Shown here: positions 17,566 to 25,975 of the stretch, piece by piece
Layout of the letters: the number at the start of each line of letters is the position of its first letter
Position numbering within the stretch: the first letter of the stretch is position 1
NCBI RefSeq assembly: GCF_003416885.1
Contig: NZ_QVPD01000004.1
Coordinates: forward strand, 124,001-188,000
Direction: 5' to 3'
DNA: 64,000 nt
Source: Cognatiluteimonas weifangensis
GTDB lineage: Bacteria > Pseudomonadota > Gammaproteobacteria > Xanthomonadales > Xanthomonadaceae
Program-made: the position numbers and the translations under genes
Notes under the pieces: generated by a model
What the model saw: the letters and a program-made list of their open reading frames with translations, nothing else
Databases searched by the model: none
What the model was told of the DNA's origin: nothing

Positions 17566-20500
17566 ATGACCACCATCGCCGAGCGCAGCATCCGGCGGCC
17601 GGTCACCACGGTGATGCTGTTCGTGTCGCTGTTCGTGATCGGCCTGATCGCGGCGGTGCGGTTGCCGCTGGAATCGTTCCCGGAGGTCACGCCGCCGTTC
17701 ATCTTCGTGTCGCTGCCGTACGCAGGTTCCACCCCGGACGAGGTCGAGCGCAGCCTGCTGCGCCCGGTCGAGGACACCCTGGCGACGATGAGCGGCATCA
17801 AGTCGATGGAGTCCACCGCGCGTTCGGACAACGCCGGCATCTTCATCATGTTCAACGACTGGGAACGCGACACGGCGATCGCGGCCTCGGAGGCGCGCGA
17901 GCGCATCGACGCGATCCGCGGCGAGCTGCCGGACGACCTGCAGCGCTACAACGTGTTCAAGTGGTCCACCAACGACCAGCCGGCGTTGAGCCTGCGCCTG
18001 ACCGGCGCGACCGACATGACCGGCCAGCACGACCTGATCGACCGCGAATTCAAGCGCCGGCTGGAGCGGCTGCCCGGAGTGGCGCGGGTGGAAGTGGAGG
18101 GCGTGCCGGAAAACGAGGTGGAGATCGCGATCGACCCCGATCGCCTCTCCGCGCACGGCCTCGATCTCAACGCCCTGACCACGCGGCTGCAGAGCGTCAA
18201 CTTCTCGGTCTCCGCCGGGCAGATCGACGACGCCGGGCGCCGCCTGCGGGTGCGCCCGATCGGCGAGCTGAGCGACCTGGACCAGTTGCGCGGGCTGGTG
18301 ATCGACGACGACGGCCTGCGCCTGGGCGACATCGCCCAGGTGCGACTGAAACCGGAACGGATGACCTACGAGCGCCGCGTCGACGGCCACCCGTCGGTCG
18401 GCGTGGACATCTACAAGGAGCGCAGCGCGAACCTGGTGGCGATGTCGCGCGTGGCGCTGGCCGAGGTCGAGGCCATCTCCAGGGAGCCGGCGCTGGCGGG
18501 GATCGACATCGACGTCACCGACAACCAGGGCGAGAACGTCACCAGCTCGCTGCGGGAACTGGCCGAAGCCGGCACCATCGGCCTGCTGCTGTCGATCGCG
18601 GTGCTGTTCTTCTTCCTGCGCCACTGGGCCTCGACCCTGATGGTGACGCTGGCGATCCCGATCTGCTTCGTGATCACGCTGGGCTTCATGTACTTCGCCG
18701 GGGTCACCCTCAACGTGCTGTCGATGATGGGCCTGCTGCTGGCGATCGGCATGCTGGTCGACAACGCGGTGGTGGTGGTCGAGAGCATCTACCAGGAGCG
18801 CGAACGCATGCCCGGGCAGCCGCGGCTGGCCTCGGTGGTCGGCACCCGGCACGTGGCCATCGCGCTGTCGGCCGGCACCCTGTGCCACTGCATCGTGTTC
18901 GTGCCGACGCTGTTCGGCGACCGCAACTTCCTCAGCATCTACCTGGCGCAGATCGCGATCACCATCTCGGTGTCGCTGCTGGCCTCCTGGCTGGTCGCGG
19001 TCAGCCTGATCCCGATGCTGTCGGCCAAGCTGAAGACGCCGCCGGCGGTGCGCGACGAGCGCGGCCTGATCGTGCGCATGCAGCAGCGCTACGCCCGGAT
19101 CCTGCGCTGGACCCTGGAGCACCGCGGTTGGAGCGTGCTGGGCATCGCGCTGATCGTGGCGGTCAGCATCGTGCCGATGACCCTGACCAAGACCAACATG
19201 TTCGGCGGCGACGAGGCCGGCGAGGCCGACATCTACTACCAGTGGAAGGGTTCCTACACCCGCGAGCAGATGTCCGACGAGGTGCGTCGGGTCGAGCGCT
19301 ACATCGACGCCAACCGCGAGCGCTTCCGCGTCGCCCAGGTGTACTCGCGCTTCAGCGAGCAGGGCTGGGCCCGCACCGAGGTCAAGTTCGACAGCAAGGA
19401 CCCGGCGGTCACCGGCCCGTTGGTGGAGGAAATCCGCAAGGGCCTGCCCAAGTCGGCCCGCGCCAACCTCGGCATCGGCGACCAGGGCGGCGCCGGCAGC
19501 GGCGGCGCGCCCGGGCAGAAGGTGGAGGTGCGGCTGGTCGGCGATTCGACCCGGACCCTGCAGGAACTCGCCGACGAGGTGGTCCCGATCCTGGCGCGTC
19601 GCAAGCAGCTGCAGGACGTGCGCGTGGACACCGGCGACAGCAGCAGCGAGCTCACGGTGCGCGTGGACCGCGAGCGCGCGGCGGCGTTCGGGTTCGGCGC
19701 GCAGGAGGTGGCGCGCTTCGTCGGGCTGGCCTTGCGCGGCGCGCCGTTGCGCGAATTCCGCCAGGGCGAGAACGAGTTGCCGGTATGGGTGCGCTTCGCC
19801 GGCGCCGACGACTTCGGCGCCAAGGACCTGGAGAGTTTCAGCGTGCGCGCGCCCGACGGCCGCAGCGTGCCGCTGCTGGCGATGGTCGATGTGACGCTGC
19901 GGCCCGCGGCGACCCAGATCAAGCGCAACGACCGCCAGACCACGCTCACCATCCAGGCCAGCCTCGGCAAGGACGTGACCATGCCCGAGGCGCGCAAGGC
20001 GATGGAGCAGACGCTGCAGTCGCTGACGTTCCCGGCCGGCTACGGTTACAGCTTCGAAGGCGGCGGCTTCCAGGACGACCAGGAGGCGATGCAGCAGATG
20101 CTGTTCAACCTGGCGATCGCGCTGGTGATGATCTACGTGGTGATGGCGGCGGTGTTCGAATCGCTGCTGTTCCCCTCCGCGATCATGAGCGGCGTGCTGT
20201 TCTCGGTGTTCGGGGTGTACTGGCTGTTCTGGCTGACCGGTACCGAGTTCAACATCATGGCCTTCATCGGCATCCTGGTGCTGATGGGCGTGGTGGTGAA
20301 CAACGGCATCGTGCTGGTGGAGCACATCAACAACCTGCGCCGGCGCGGCATGGGCCGCACCGAGGCGCTGGTCACCGGCGGACGCGAACGGCTGCGGCCG
20401 ATCCTGATGACGATGGGCACCGCGATCCTGGCGATGGTGCCGATCGCGATCGGCAACACGCAGCTGGCCGGCGACGGCCCGGCCTACTACCCGATGGCGC

Positions 20501-20658
20501 GCGCGATCGCCGGCGGGCTGGCGTTCTCGACGGTGGTGAGCCTGCTGTTCCTGCCGACCATCTACGCGATCCTGGACGACCTGAGCCACGGTACCGCGCG
20601 CCTGCTGCAGCACGCGCGCCGCCGCCGCGGCGATCCGCTTCCGTCTCCCGCCGTTTGA
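17566..20658 (+). CDS. RND efflux transporter permease, second subunit, with altered proton relay
   Basis: A 1030-residue RND permease of normal AcrB-like size, third gene of the pump operon. In TM4 the acidic pair is D399-N400 (GMLVDNAVVVVES) rather than Asp-Asp, and in TM10 the usual lysine is N912 (GVVVNNGIVLVEH). AcrB needs both aspartates and the lysine for proton translocation, so this subunit may use a different coupling or work as a passive partner in a heterotrimer with the first permease, as MdtB does with MdtC. Some RND subfamilies carry VDN naturally, so this is not proof of inactivity. The 3' end converges on the TraB-family gene. Confidence 0.92.
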   Translation: MTTIAERSIRRPVTTVMLFVSLFVIGLIAAVRLPLESFPEVTPPFIFVSLPYAGSTPDEVERSLLRPVEDTLATMSGIKSMESTARSDNAGIFIMFNDWERDTAIAASEARERIDAIRGELPDDLQRYNVFKWSTNDQPALSLRLTGATDMTGQHDLIDREFKRRLERLPGVARVEVEGVPENEVEIAIDPDRLSAHGLDLNALTTRLQSVNFSVSAGQIDDAGRRLRVRPIGELSDLDQLRGLVIDDDGLRLGDIAQVRLKPERMTYERRVDGHPSVGVDIYKERSANLVAMSRVALAEVEAISREPALAGIDIDVTDNQGENVTSSLRELAEAGTIGLLLSIAVLFFFLRHWASTLMVTLAIPICFVITLGFMYFAGVTLNVLSMMGLLLAIGMLVDNAVVVVESIYQERERMPGQPRLASVVGTRHVAIALSAGTLCHCIVFVPTLFGDRNFLSIYLAQIAITISVSLLASWLVAVSLIPMLSAKLKTPPAVRDERGLIVRMQQRYARILRWTLEHRGWSVLGIALIVAVSIVPMTLTKTNMFGGDEAGEADIYYQWKGSYTREQMSDEVRRVERYIDANRERFRVAQVYSRFSEQGWARTEVKFDSKDPAVTGPLVEEIRKGLPKSARANLGIGDQGGAGSGGAPGQKVEVRLVGDSTRTLQELADEVVPILARRKQLQDVRVDTGDSSSELTVRVDRERAAAFGFGAQEVARFVGLALRGAPLREFRQGENELPVWVRFAGADDFGAKDLESFSVRAPDGRSVPLLAMVDVTLRPAATQIKRNDRQTTLTIQASLGKDVTMPEARKAMEQTLQSLTFPAGYGYSFEGGGFQDDQEAMQQMLFNLAIALVMIYVVMAAVFESLLFPSAIMSGVLFSVFGVYWLFWLTGTEFNIMAFIGILVLMGVVVNNGIVLVEHINNLRRRGMGRTEALVTGGRERLRPILMTMGTAILAMVPIAIGNTQLAGDGPAYYPMARAIAGGLAFSTVVSLLFLPTIYAILDDLSHGTARLLQHARRRRGDPLPSPAV

Positions 20659-20874
20659 GTCCTGGCGGGGCCGTCCCGGCCCTGCCTCGCCCCGGCCGCG
20701 CGCGCGTCGACACGCCGCCCGGCCGGCGCTGCGGTTGCCGTGCGGCGGAAGGGATCGCAGTGGGCATGCAGGCAGGACCACGGGTGGCCTGCGTCCGCGA
20801 TATCGATCTGGGCGACGGGGGCCGAGCGCGCTACCCCCGCCGCGATTCCCGCCCCCGGGCCCGAAGCAACGCCC

Positions 20875-22107
20875 TCAGGCGAGGAGCTTGCCGAGCATCC
20901 TGGCGCCGCCCAGCCACACGCCGATGGCGGTGCCCAGGCTGGTGAGGAAGAAGTTCAGCAGCACCCGCGCCACGCGGTTGCGCCACCAGCCGCGCACGCT
21001 GGCGACATCGTTGCGCAAGGCCATGAAATCGGCGTAGGTCGGCTTGCGGACCCAGGCTTCCACCAGCGCGCTGAGCGTGCCGGAGGCCAGCGCCGGATGC
21101 AGCGGCGTGACCGGCGAGGCGATGAACGCGGTGAGGATGCTGAGTGGATGGCCGCCGGCCGCGGCGCAGCCGACGGCGCCGAGGCTGCCGGTGAGCAGCA
21201 CCCAGTACAGCAGCAGGTCGGCGCCGACATCGACGCCGCCGTGCCAGAAGCCCCAGGCGAACCCGCCCAGCACGAATGCCGCCAGGGCGAGCGTGAACCA
21301 CGGGATCGGCGACTTCTGCCGCAGCGTTTCCAGCTCGGCGCGAACCGTCGCCGGCGCCTGCGTGTCCTCGCGCAGGTGTCGCGCCAGCCCCTGCAGATGG
21401 CCGGCACCGACCACCGCCAGCACCTCGCGCGCGCCGCTGGCCGCGGTGGCCGATTCGCGCAGGCGCGCGGCCATGTAGCGGTCGCGCTCGGCGATCACGG
21501 TGTCGTACAGGGCCGGATTGTCGGCGGCGAACTCGCCGAAGCTGGCTTCCAGCAGGTCGCCCTGCTTGAGCTTCTCGATCTCGGCGTCGCCGACTTCCTC
21601 GTCGCCGAACAGCGCCGCGACCAGGCCGCCGGCGAGCTTCGCCCGGCCCCACCAGCCCAGCCGCTGCGAGGTGCGCCGGAAGGTCAGACCGACGTCGCGG
21701 TCGATCAGGTGCAGCGTCAACCCGCGCCCGCGCGCCTCCAGTGCCGCGGCCTTGAGCTCGGCGCCGGGCTCGATGCCGAGCTGCTCGGCCAGCCGGCGCT
21801 GGTAGGCAGCCAGCCCGAGATTGGCGGCGAACAGCGCGGTCTTGCCGGACCGGATCACCTGCACCAGGTCCAGCCGGGCCAGCGCATCGGGATCGGTCAG
21901 CGACTGCAGCCGTTGCGGATCGAGCTCCACGGCGATGGTGTCGAAGGCGTCGCTGTCGATCGCCGCGCGCACCGCGGCGACGCTGCTGCTGGAGACGTGC
22001 GCGGTGCCCAGCAGCGTGTAGCGCACGCCATCGCGCTCGACCAGCGCATGCGGCTGCGTGCGCCAGTCCTGCGGTGCGGCCGGGTTCGCGGCGGCGGCGT
22101 CAGTCAC
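20875..22107 (-). CDS. TraB/PrgY/GumN-family membrane protein
   Basis: A 410-residue protein of the TIKI/TraB family. The N-terminal domain holds the two family GxxH motifs, GTAHVS (about 34-39) and VGAGHLQG (about 243-250), with the conserved glutamate in AVELDPQR; these are the putative metal and catalytic residues. Several C-terminal hydrophobic spans follow (about 285-375), giving a membrane location. Members include enterococcal pheromone-shutdown PrgY/TraB and animal TIKI proteases; the bacterial role is unclear. The GTG start overlaps the aguB stop by 8 bases, so it is probably translated with the putrescine genes, a link I cannot explain. Confidence 0.85.
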   Translation of the reverse strand: MTDAAAANPAAPQDWRTQPHALVERDGVRYTLLGTAHVSSSSVAAVRAAIDSDAFDTIAVELDPQRLQSLTDPDALARLDLVQVIRSGKTALFAANLGLAAYQRRLAEQLGIEPGAELKAAALEARGRGLTLHLIDRDVGLTFRRTSQRLGWWGRAKLAGGLVAALFGDEEVGDAEIEKLKQGDLLEASFGEFAADNPALYDTVIAERDRYMAARLRESATAASGAREVLAVVGAGHLQGLARHLREDTQAPATVRAELETLRQKSPIPWFTLALAAFVLGGFAWGFWHGGVDVGADLLLYWVLLTGSLGAVGCAAAGGHPLSILTAFIASPVTPLHPALASGTLSALVEAWVRKPTYADFMALRNDVASVRGWWRNRVARVLLNFFLTSLGTAIGVWLGGARMLGKLLA

Positions 22108-22984
22108 GGTAACGCTTCGTCAGATCGCCGTACGCATCGATGCGGCGGTCGCGCAGGAACGGCCAGATCCGGCGCACGTGCTCGCTGCGCTGCAGGTCGA
22201 CCTCGGCCAGCAGCAGCTGCGGCTCGCCGCCGGCTTCGGCGATGAACTCGCCCTGCGGGCCGAGCACATGGCTGTTGCCCCAGAAGTCGATGCCGGAGGC
22301 CTCCAGTGGCGAGGGTTCGTGGCCGACACGGTTGCACGAGAGCACCGGCAGGCCGTTGGCGACCGCGTGCCCGCGGTGGCTGAGGATCCAGGCGTCGCGC
22401 TGCCGGTTCTTCTCGGCCGCATCGTCGTCCGGATCCCAGCCGATCGCGGTCGGGTACAGCAGCAGTTCCGCGCCGGCCAGCGCCATCAGGCGCGCGGCTT
22501 CCGGATACCACTGGTCCCAGCACACCAGCACGCCCAAGCGCCCGACGCTGGTGTCGATCGGGGTGAAGCCGAGGTCGCCGGGGGTGAAGTAGAACTTCTC
22601 GTGGAAACCGGGATCGTCCGGGATGTGCATCTTGCGGTAGGTGCCGGCGAGCCGGCCGTCGGCGTCCAGCACCACCGCGGTGTTGTGGTACAGCCCGGGC
22701 GCACGCCTCTCGAACAGCGAGCCGACCAGGACCACGCCGTGCTGCCGGGCCAGTTCGCCCAGGCGTTGCGTGGTGGGCCCGGGGATCGGTTCGGCGCGGT
22801 CGAACTCGGCCACCGCTTCGTGCTGGCAGAAGTAGGCACCGTTGTGCAGTTCCTGCAGCAGCACCAGCTTCGCGCCCTGGCGCGCGGCTTCAGCCACGCG
22901 TTGCGCGATCACCGCCAGGTTGGCCGCGGGGTCGCCGTGGTTGGTTTCCTGTACCAGGGCTACCGGGAGTGTCTTCGTCGTCAT
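22100..22984 (-). CDS. aguB: N-carbamoylputrescine amidase
   Basis: A 294-residue nitrilase-superfamily hydrolase that converts N-carbamoylputrescine to putrescine, CO2 and ammonia. The catalytic triad is visible: E45 (LLQELHNGAYFC), K118 (YRKMHIPDDPGF) and C155 (VLVCWDQWYPE). The QELHNGAYFCQ and IPDDPGFHEKFYF strings are specific to the AguB/CPA group rather than other nitrilases. aguA lies 117 bases upstream on the same strand, giving the two-step agmatine to putrescine route. Arginine decarboxylase is not in the window. Confidence 0.96.
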   Translation of the reverse strand: MTTKTLPVALVQETNHGDPAANLAVIAQRVAEAARQGAKLVLLQELHNGAYFCQHEAVAEFDRAEPIPGPTTQRLGELARQHGVVLVGSLFERRAPGLYHNTAVVLDADGRLAGTYRKMHIPDDPGFHEKFYFTPGDLGFTPIDTSVGRLGVLVCWDQWYPEAARLMALAGAELLLYPTAIGWDPDDDAAEKNRQRDAWILSHRGHAVANGLPVLSCNRVGHEPSPLEASGIDFWGNSHVLGPQGEFIAEAGGEPQLLLAEVDLQRSEHVRRIWPFLRDRRIDAYGDLTKRYRD

Positions 22985-23101
22985 GCGGGCATTGTAGGGG
23001 GGCGTGGGGCCACGGGCTTGCGGGGTTTGCGCGACCCGCCGCAGCGCATCCGGCGACCTGCTCGCGACGGGCCTGGCGGCATTCGGGAGGAACTGCCTGC
23101 C

Positions 23102-24214
23102 TTACACCAGGCCGGCAGGCAGCTGCATGGTGAGGCAGTGCAGGCTGCCGTTTTGCCAGATCAGCGGCCGGCACGGCACCGGCACGATCTCGCGGCCCGG
23201 GAAAGCGTCCGCGAGCACTGCGGCGGCGGCGGCGTCGATGCGGGTTTCCTCGGCGGTCAGGCCGTAGGCGGGCATCAGCACCGCACCGTCGACGATCAGG
23301 AAGTTGGCGTAGCTGGCTGCCAGGCGCCGGCCGTGGTCGTGGATCGGCCGCGGCCAGGGCAGCGGAAACAGCCGATAGGGGCGGCCGTCGCGGGTGCGCA
23401 GGGCGGCGAGTTCGGCGGCCATGGCCTGCAATTCGGCATGGTGCGTATCGGCGGGATCGTCGCAGGCCTGGAACACGATCGCATCGGTGGCGGCGAAGCG
23501 GGCGAGGGTGTCGATGTGGGCGTCGGTGTCGTCGCCCTCGAGGTAGCCGTGGTCCAGCCACAGCACGCGCTCCTGCCGGAGCCAGCCGGCGAGCCGGTTC
23601 GACAGCGTCTCCCGCGTCGTCTGCGGGTGACGCTCGTGGAGGCAGCGCCAGGTGGTCAGCAGCGTGCCGGCCCCGTCAGTCTCGATTGCGCCACCTTCCA
23701 GTGCAAAATCAATGCTATGGCGCTTGCTCTTGATGAAGATTCCCGCTTGCTGGAGGCGCTCGACCAGGCGGTCGTCCCGGCGGGCATCGAACTTGCCGCC
23801 CCAGCCGGTGAAGCGGAAGTCGAGCAGGTGGAACCGCGGCGCCTCGGCCGCCGGCTGCGCAGGCTCCTTTTCTTCCGCCGGCGGAGACGGGGAGGCTGGC
23901 GGGCCGCCTGCGGCGACCAGCGTGATCGGGCCGCTGTCGCGCAGCCAGGTATCGTCGTAAGGCGCGGATACGAAGCGCACGCGGGCCATGTCGACCCGTG
24001 CCGAGACCAGGCGGGCGCGGGCATGGGCTTCCACGGCGTCGTCGGCGACGCAGACCAGCACCGGTTCGAAGCGGACGATGGCGGCGACCAGCGCGATGTA
24101 GGTGTCCTCGACCGCAGCCAGGCGCTCGGCCCAGTCGGTGCCGGCGTGCGGCCAGGCGATCAGGACCGCGGACTGGGGTTCCCATTCCGCGGGAAAACGC
24201 AGCGATGCGGTCAT
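23102..24214 (-). CDS. aguA: Agmatine deiminase
   Basis: A 370-residue guanidino-group hydrolase of the peptidyl-arginine-deiminase fold. It turns agmatine into N-carbamoylputrescine, the substrate of aguB just downstream. Catalytic cysteine C360 is in the terminal motif NGSLHCLTMQLP; the EGGAIETDG segment and the GDDTDAHIDTLARF histidine complete the site, and the substrate loop YDDTWLRDSGP is intact. A proline/glutamate-rich insertion (about 104-127, PPASPSPPAEEKEPAQPAAE) is unusual for this compact enzyme and probably loops out. The start at 24214 gives the normal N-terminus MTASLRFPAEWEPQ. Confidence 0.96.
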   Translation of the reverse strand: MTASLRFPAEWEPQSAVLIAWPHAGTDWAERLAAVEDTYIALVAAIVRFEPVLVCVADDAVEAHARARLVSARVDMARVRFVSAPYDDTWLRDSGPITLVAAGGPPASPSPPAEEKEPAQPAAEAPRFHLLDFRFTGWGGKFDARRDDRLVERLQQAGIFIKSKRHSIDFALEGGAIETDGAGTLLTTWRCLHERHPQTTRETLSNRLAGWLRQERVLWLDHGYLEGDDTDAHIDTLARFAATDAIVFQACDDPADTHHAELQAMAAELAALRTRDGRPYRLFPLPWPRPIHDHGRRLAASYANFLIVDGAVLMPAYGLTAEETRIDAAAAAVLADAFPGREIVPVPCRPLIWQNGSLHCLTMQLPAGLV

Positions 24215-24341
24215 CGGCGCAGCGCCGCGCGGCTTGCGGCGGTCGCACCTGCGCCGGCCTGTGGGCCGGGTTCGCGCCGGTGCCGGTGGGGAGGGCCGCA
24301 ACGGGAGCGGCCCGGGTTCCGGCCGGGGCGGGGTGCCATCA

Positions 24342-24668
24342 TCAACGGATCGCCGGCTTGGGGCCGATTTCGGCGGCGTCCGCCTGGTTGGCGACGGCAT
24401 CGATCACGTGGCCGTGCTCGAAATACACGGTGAAGGCCGGGTAGCTCCAGCGGTGGATGGTCGGCCATTGCCGTTTCTGTCCGCCGCGCGGCTCCAGGCG
24501 CCCGGCCGGGGCGCCGAAGCGGGCTTCGACCTGGGCCATGGTCATGCCGCGGGTCGGCAGCGCCGCCGGGTTCTCCTGCTGCACGCGATCGATCAACAGG
24601 GTTTCGGCCGTGGCCGTACCGGCAAGCGCGAACAGGGCCAGCAGCGAAACGGTGCGAAGGCGGTTCAT
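24342..24668 (-). CDS. Small exported protein, possibly SmpA/BamE-like fold
   Basis: A 108-residue protein with a clear signal peptide (about 1-22, MNRLRTVSLLALFALAGTATA). The mature part reads MTMAQVEARFGAPAGRLEPRGG...RWSYPAFTVYFEHGHVIDAV. A 'thou shalt be careful' comparison is with SmpA/OmlA (BamE), whose motif is also MTxxqVxxlfGxP followed by W.Y....vyFe.g.V; here no lipobox is present, so it would be a soluble periplasmic relative. Start ATG 24668 follows GAGGAG. The function is unknown; it is placed between aguA and rpmJ on the same strand. Confidence 0.75.
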   Translation of the reverse strand: MNRLRTVSLLALFALAGTATAETLLIDRVQQENPAALPTRGMTMAQVEARFGAPAGRLEPRGGQKRQWPTIHRWSYPAFTVYFEHGHVIDAVANQADAAEIGPKPAIR

Positions 24669-24780
24669 GGCGCGACTCCTCGAGCGGTGGACGTGGGTTG
24701 TAGCAGATCGCCAGGGCGACAGGCTACGCCGCAACGGCGAGGGCGACGGGCCAGCGCCGCCACCGGGGCGCGCCAATGCA

Positions 24781-24804
24781 AAAGGCCGCATCGCTGCGGC
24801 CTTT
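24781..24804 (-). terminator. Rho-independent terminator after rpmJ
   Basis: A perfect 9-bp stem AAAGGCCGC/GCGGCCTTT (24781-24789 with 24796-24804) with a 6-base loop lies 38 bases past the rpmJ stop. Read on the minus strand it ends CCTTTTGC. The stem is nearly symmetrical and could act in both directions. Confidence 0.7.
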
Positions 24805-24841
24805 CGGGCCCCGCACCGGGGTGCGGGCAAACCTGCCGAAC

Positions 24842-24967
24842 TCAGCGCTGGCGCGCCTTGAACCGCGGATTGGATTTGCAGATCACGAAGACCTTGCCAC
24901 GACGGCGGACCACCTTGCAGTCGCGGTGACGGGTCTTCGCCGACTTCAGGGAGGACAGGACCTTCAT
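24842..24967 (-). CDS. rpmJ: 50S ribosomal protein L36, zinc-independent type
   Basis: A 41-residue L36. Zinc-binding L36 carries three cysteines and one histidine; here only two cysteines remain (RHRDCKVV and VFVICKSN), with the first cysteine position and the histidine replaced, so it is the C-minus (YkgO-like) form that does not need zinc. Xanthomonads are known to carry this type. It stands alone rather than in the spc ribosomal operon, ends in a good terminator, and is divergent from cmk. Confidence 0.95.
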
Positions 24968-25071
24968 GGCGGAACCTCGGCAAAAAATGGGCGGGGACAA
25001 CGAAGCCGTGCATTCTAGCGTGCTTTTCTTCGTCCATTCAAGTGCTTGCGGGACCCGGCCAGGCGTCCCGC

Positions 25072-25077
25072 TACAAT
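25072..25077 (+). promoter_or_regulatory. -10 box of the cmk-rpsA transcript
   Basis: TACAAT in the context GCTACAATCCC lies 22 bases before the cmk start codon, a form frequent in Xanthomonadaceae promoters. A -35 candidate TTGCGG (25046-25051) is 20 bases away, longer than ideal, so the -35 is uncertain. Confidence 0.5.
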
Positions 25078-25099
25078 CCCCGCGAACCCTGGGGGCGGC

Positions 25100-25804
25100 A
25101 TGTCCGACGAAACCAATCCGGCGACCGATCCGGCGATCCCGGTCCTGACCATCGACGGCCCCTCGGGCTCGGGCAAGGGCACCGTCAGCCGGCTGGTCGC
25201 CCGCGCGCTGGGCTGGCATTACCTGGATTCGGGCGCCCTGTATCGCGCCGTGGGGGTCGCCGCCGGCTGGGCGGGGCTGGATCTGGACGATGCCGGCGCG
25301 CTGGTGCGCTGCGCCTTCGACACCGACATCGCCTTCCGCGAGGCCGCCGACGGCGAACTGCGGGTGCTGGTCAACGGCCACGACGCCACCGACGAACTGC
25401 GCACCGAAACCGCCGGCGCCGCGGCCTCGGCCATCGCCGCCATCCCCGAGGTGCGGGCGGCGCTGCGGGACCGGCAGCGCGCCTTCCGCCAGCCGCCGGG
25501 GCTGGTGGCCGACGGCCGCGACATGGGCACGGTCATCTTCCCGGATGCCCGGTTCAAGGTGTTTCTCACCGCCAGCGCCGAAGAACGGGCGGAAAGACGC
25601 TATAAGCAGTTGAAGGACAAAGGGGTTTCCGTTACATTGGCCGGTCTGCTGCGGGAGATTCTGGCCCGCGACGCCCGCGACGCCAGCCGCGCGGTGGCGC
25701 CATTGCGACCGGCCGAAGACGCCGTGCGCATCGACACCACCGGCCTGCCGATCGCCGCGGTCGTCGAACGCGTGCTGGCATTGTTGCCGGCACGCCGGGA
25801 CTAG
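25100..25804 (+). CDS. cmk: Cytidylate kinase
   Basis: A 234-residue (d)CMP kinase that phosphorylates CMP and dCMP with ATP, feeding pyrimidine salvage and mRNA turnover products back to nucleotides. The P-loop GPSGSGKGT is at residues 20-28; [12 protein letters not shown], the NMP-binding insert, and [15 protein letters not shown] are family signatures. The ATG at 25100 puts the P-loop at the usual distance. It is followed by rpsA as in E. coli, where the two are transcribed together. Confidence 0.96.
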   Translation: MSDETNPATDPAIPVLTIDGPSGSGKGTVSRLVARALGWHYLDSGALYRAVGVAAGWAGLDLDDAGALVRCAFDTDIAFREAADGELRVLVNGHDATDELRTETAGAAASAIAAIPEVRAALRDRQRAFRQPPGLVADGRDMGTVIFPDARFKVFLTASAEERAERRYKQLKDKGVSVTLAGLLREILARDARDASRAVAPLRPAEDAVRIDTTGLPIAAVVERVLALLPARRD

Positions 25805-25975
25805 CGCTCGCGCCGCAGACCAGCCCCCGCCCGCAACCGCGGCCGGGTCATCCACCTCGCACATGGCGCCAGTTTCGATCCCGGTTTCCTTCGAAGCGCC
25901 GCGCCACACCCCAGGTGGGTCGGACGCACCGCCAATGCCGGCGGCCCCGGCCCGTGTATCCACCAGAGATTTTTC

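Noticed and set aside
17344-20781. Very long antisense frame over the second RND permease
   Set aside because: Mirror frame of a clear RND permease; no domain, only His/Gln/Arg-rich sequence.
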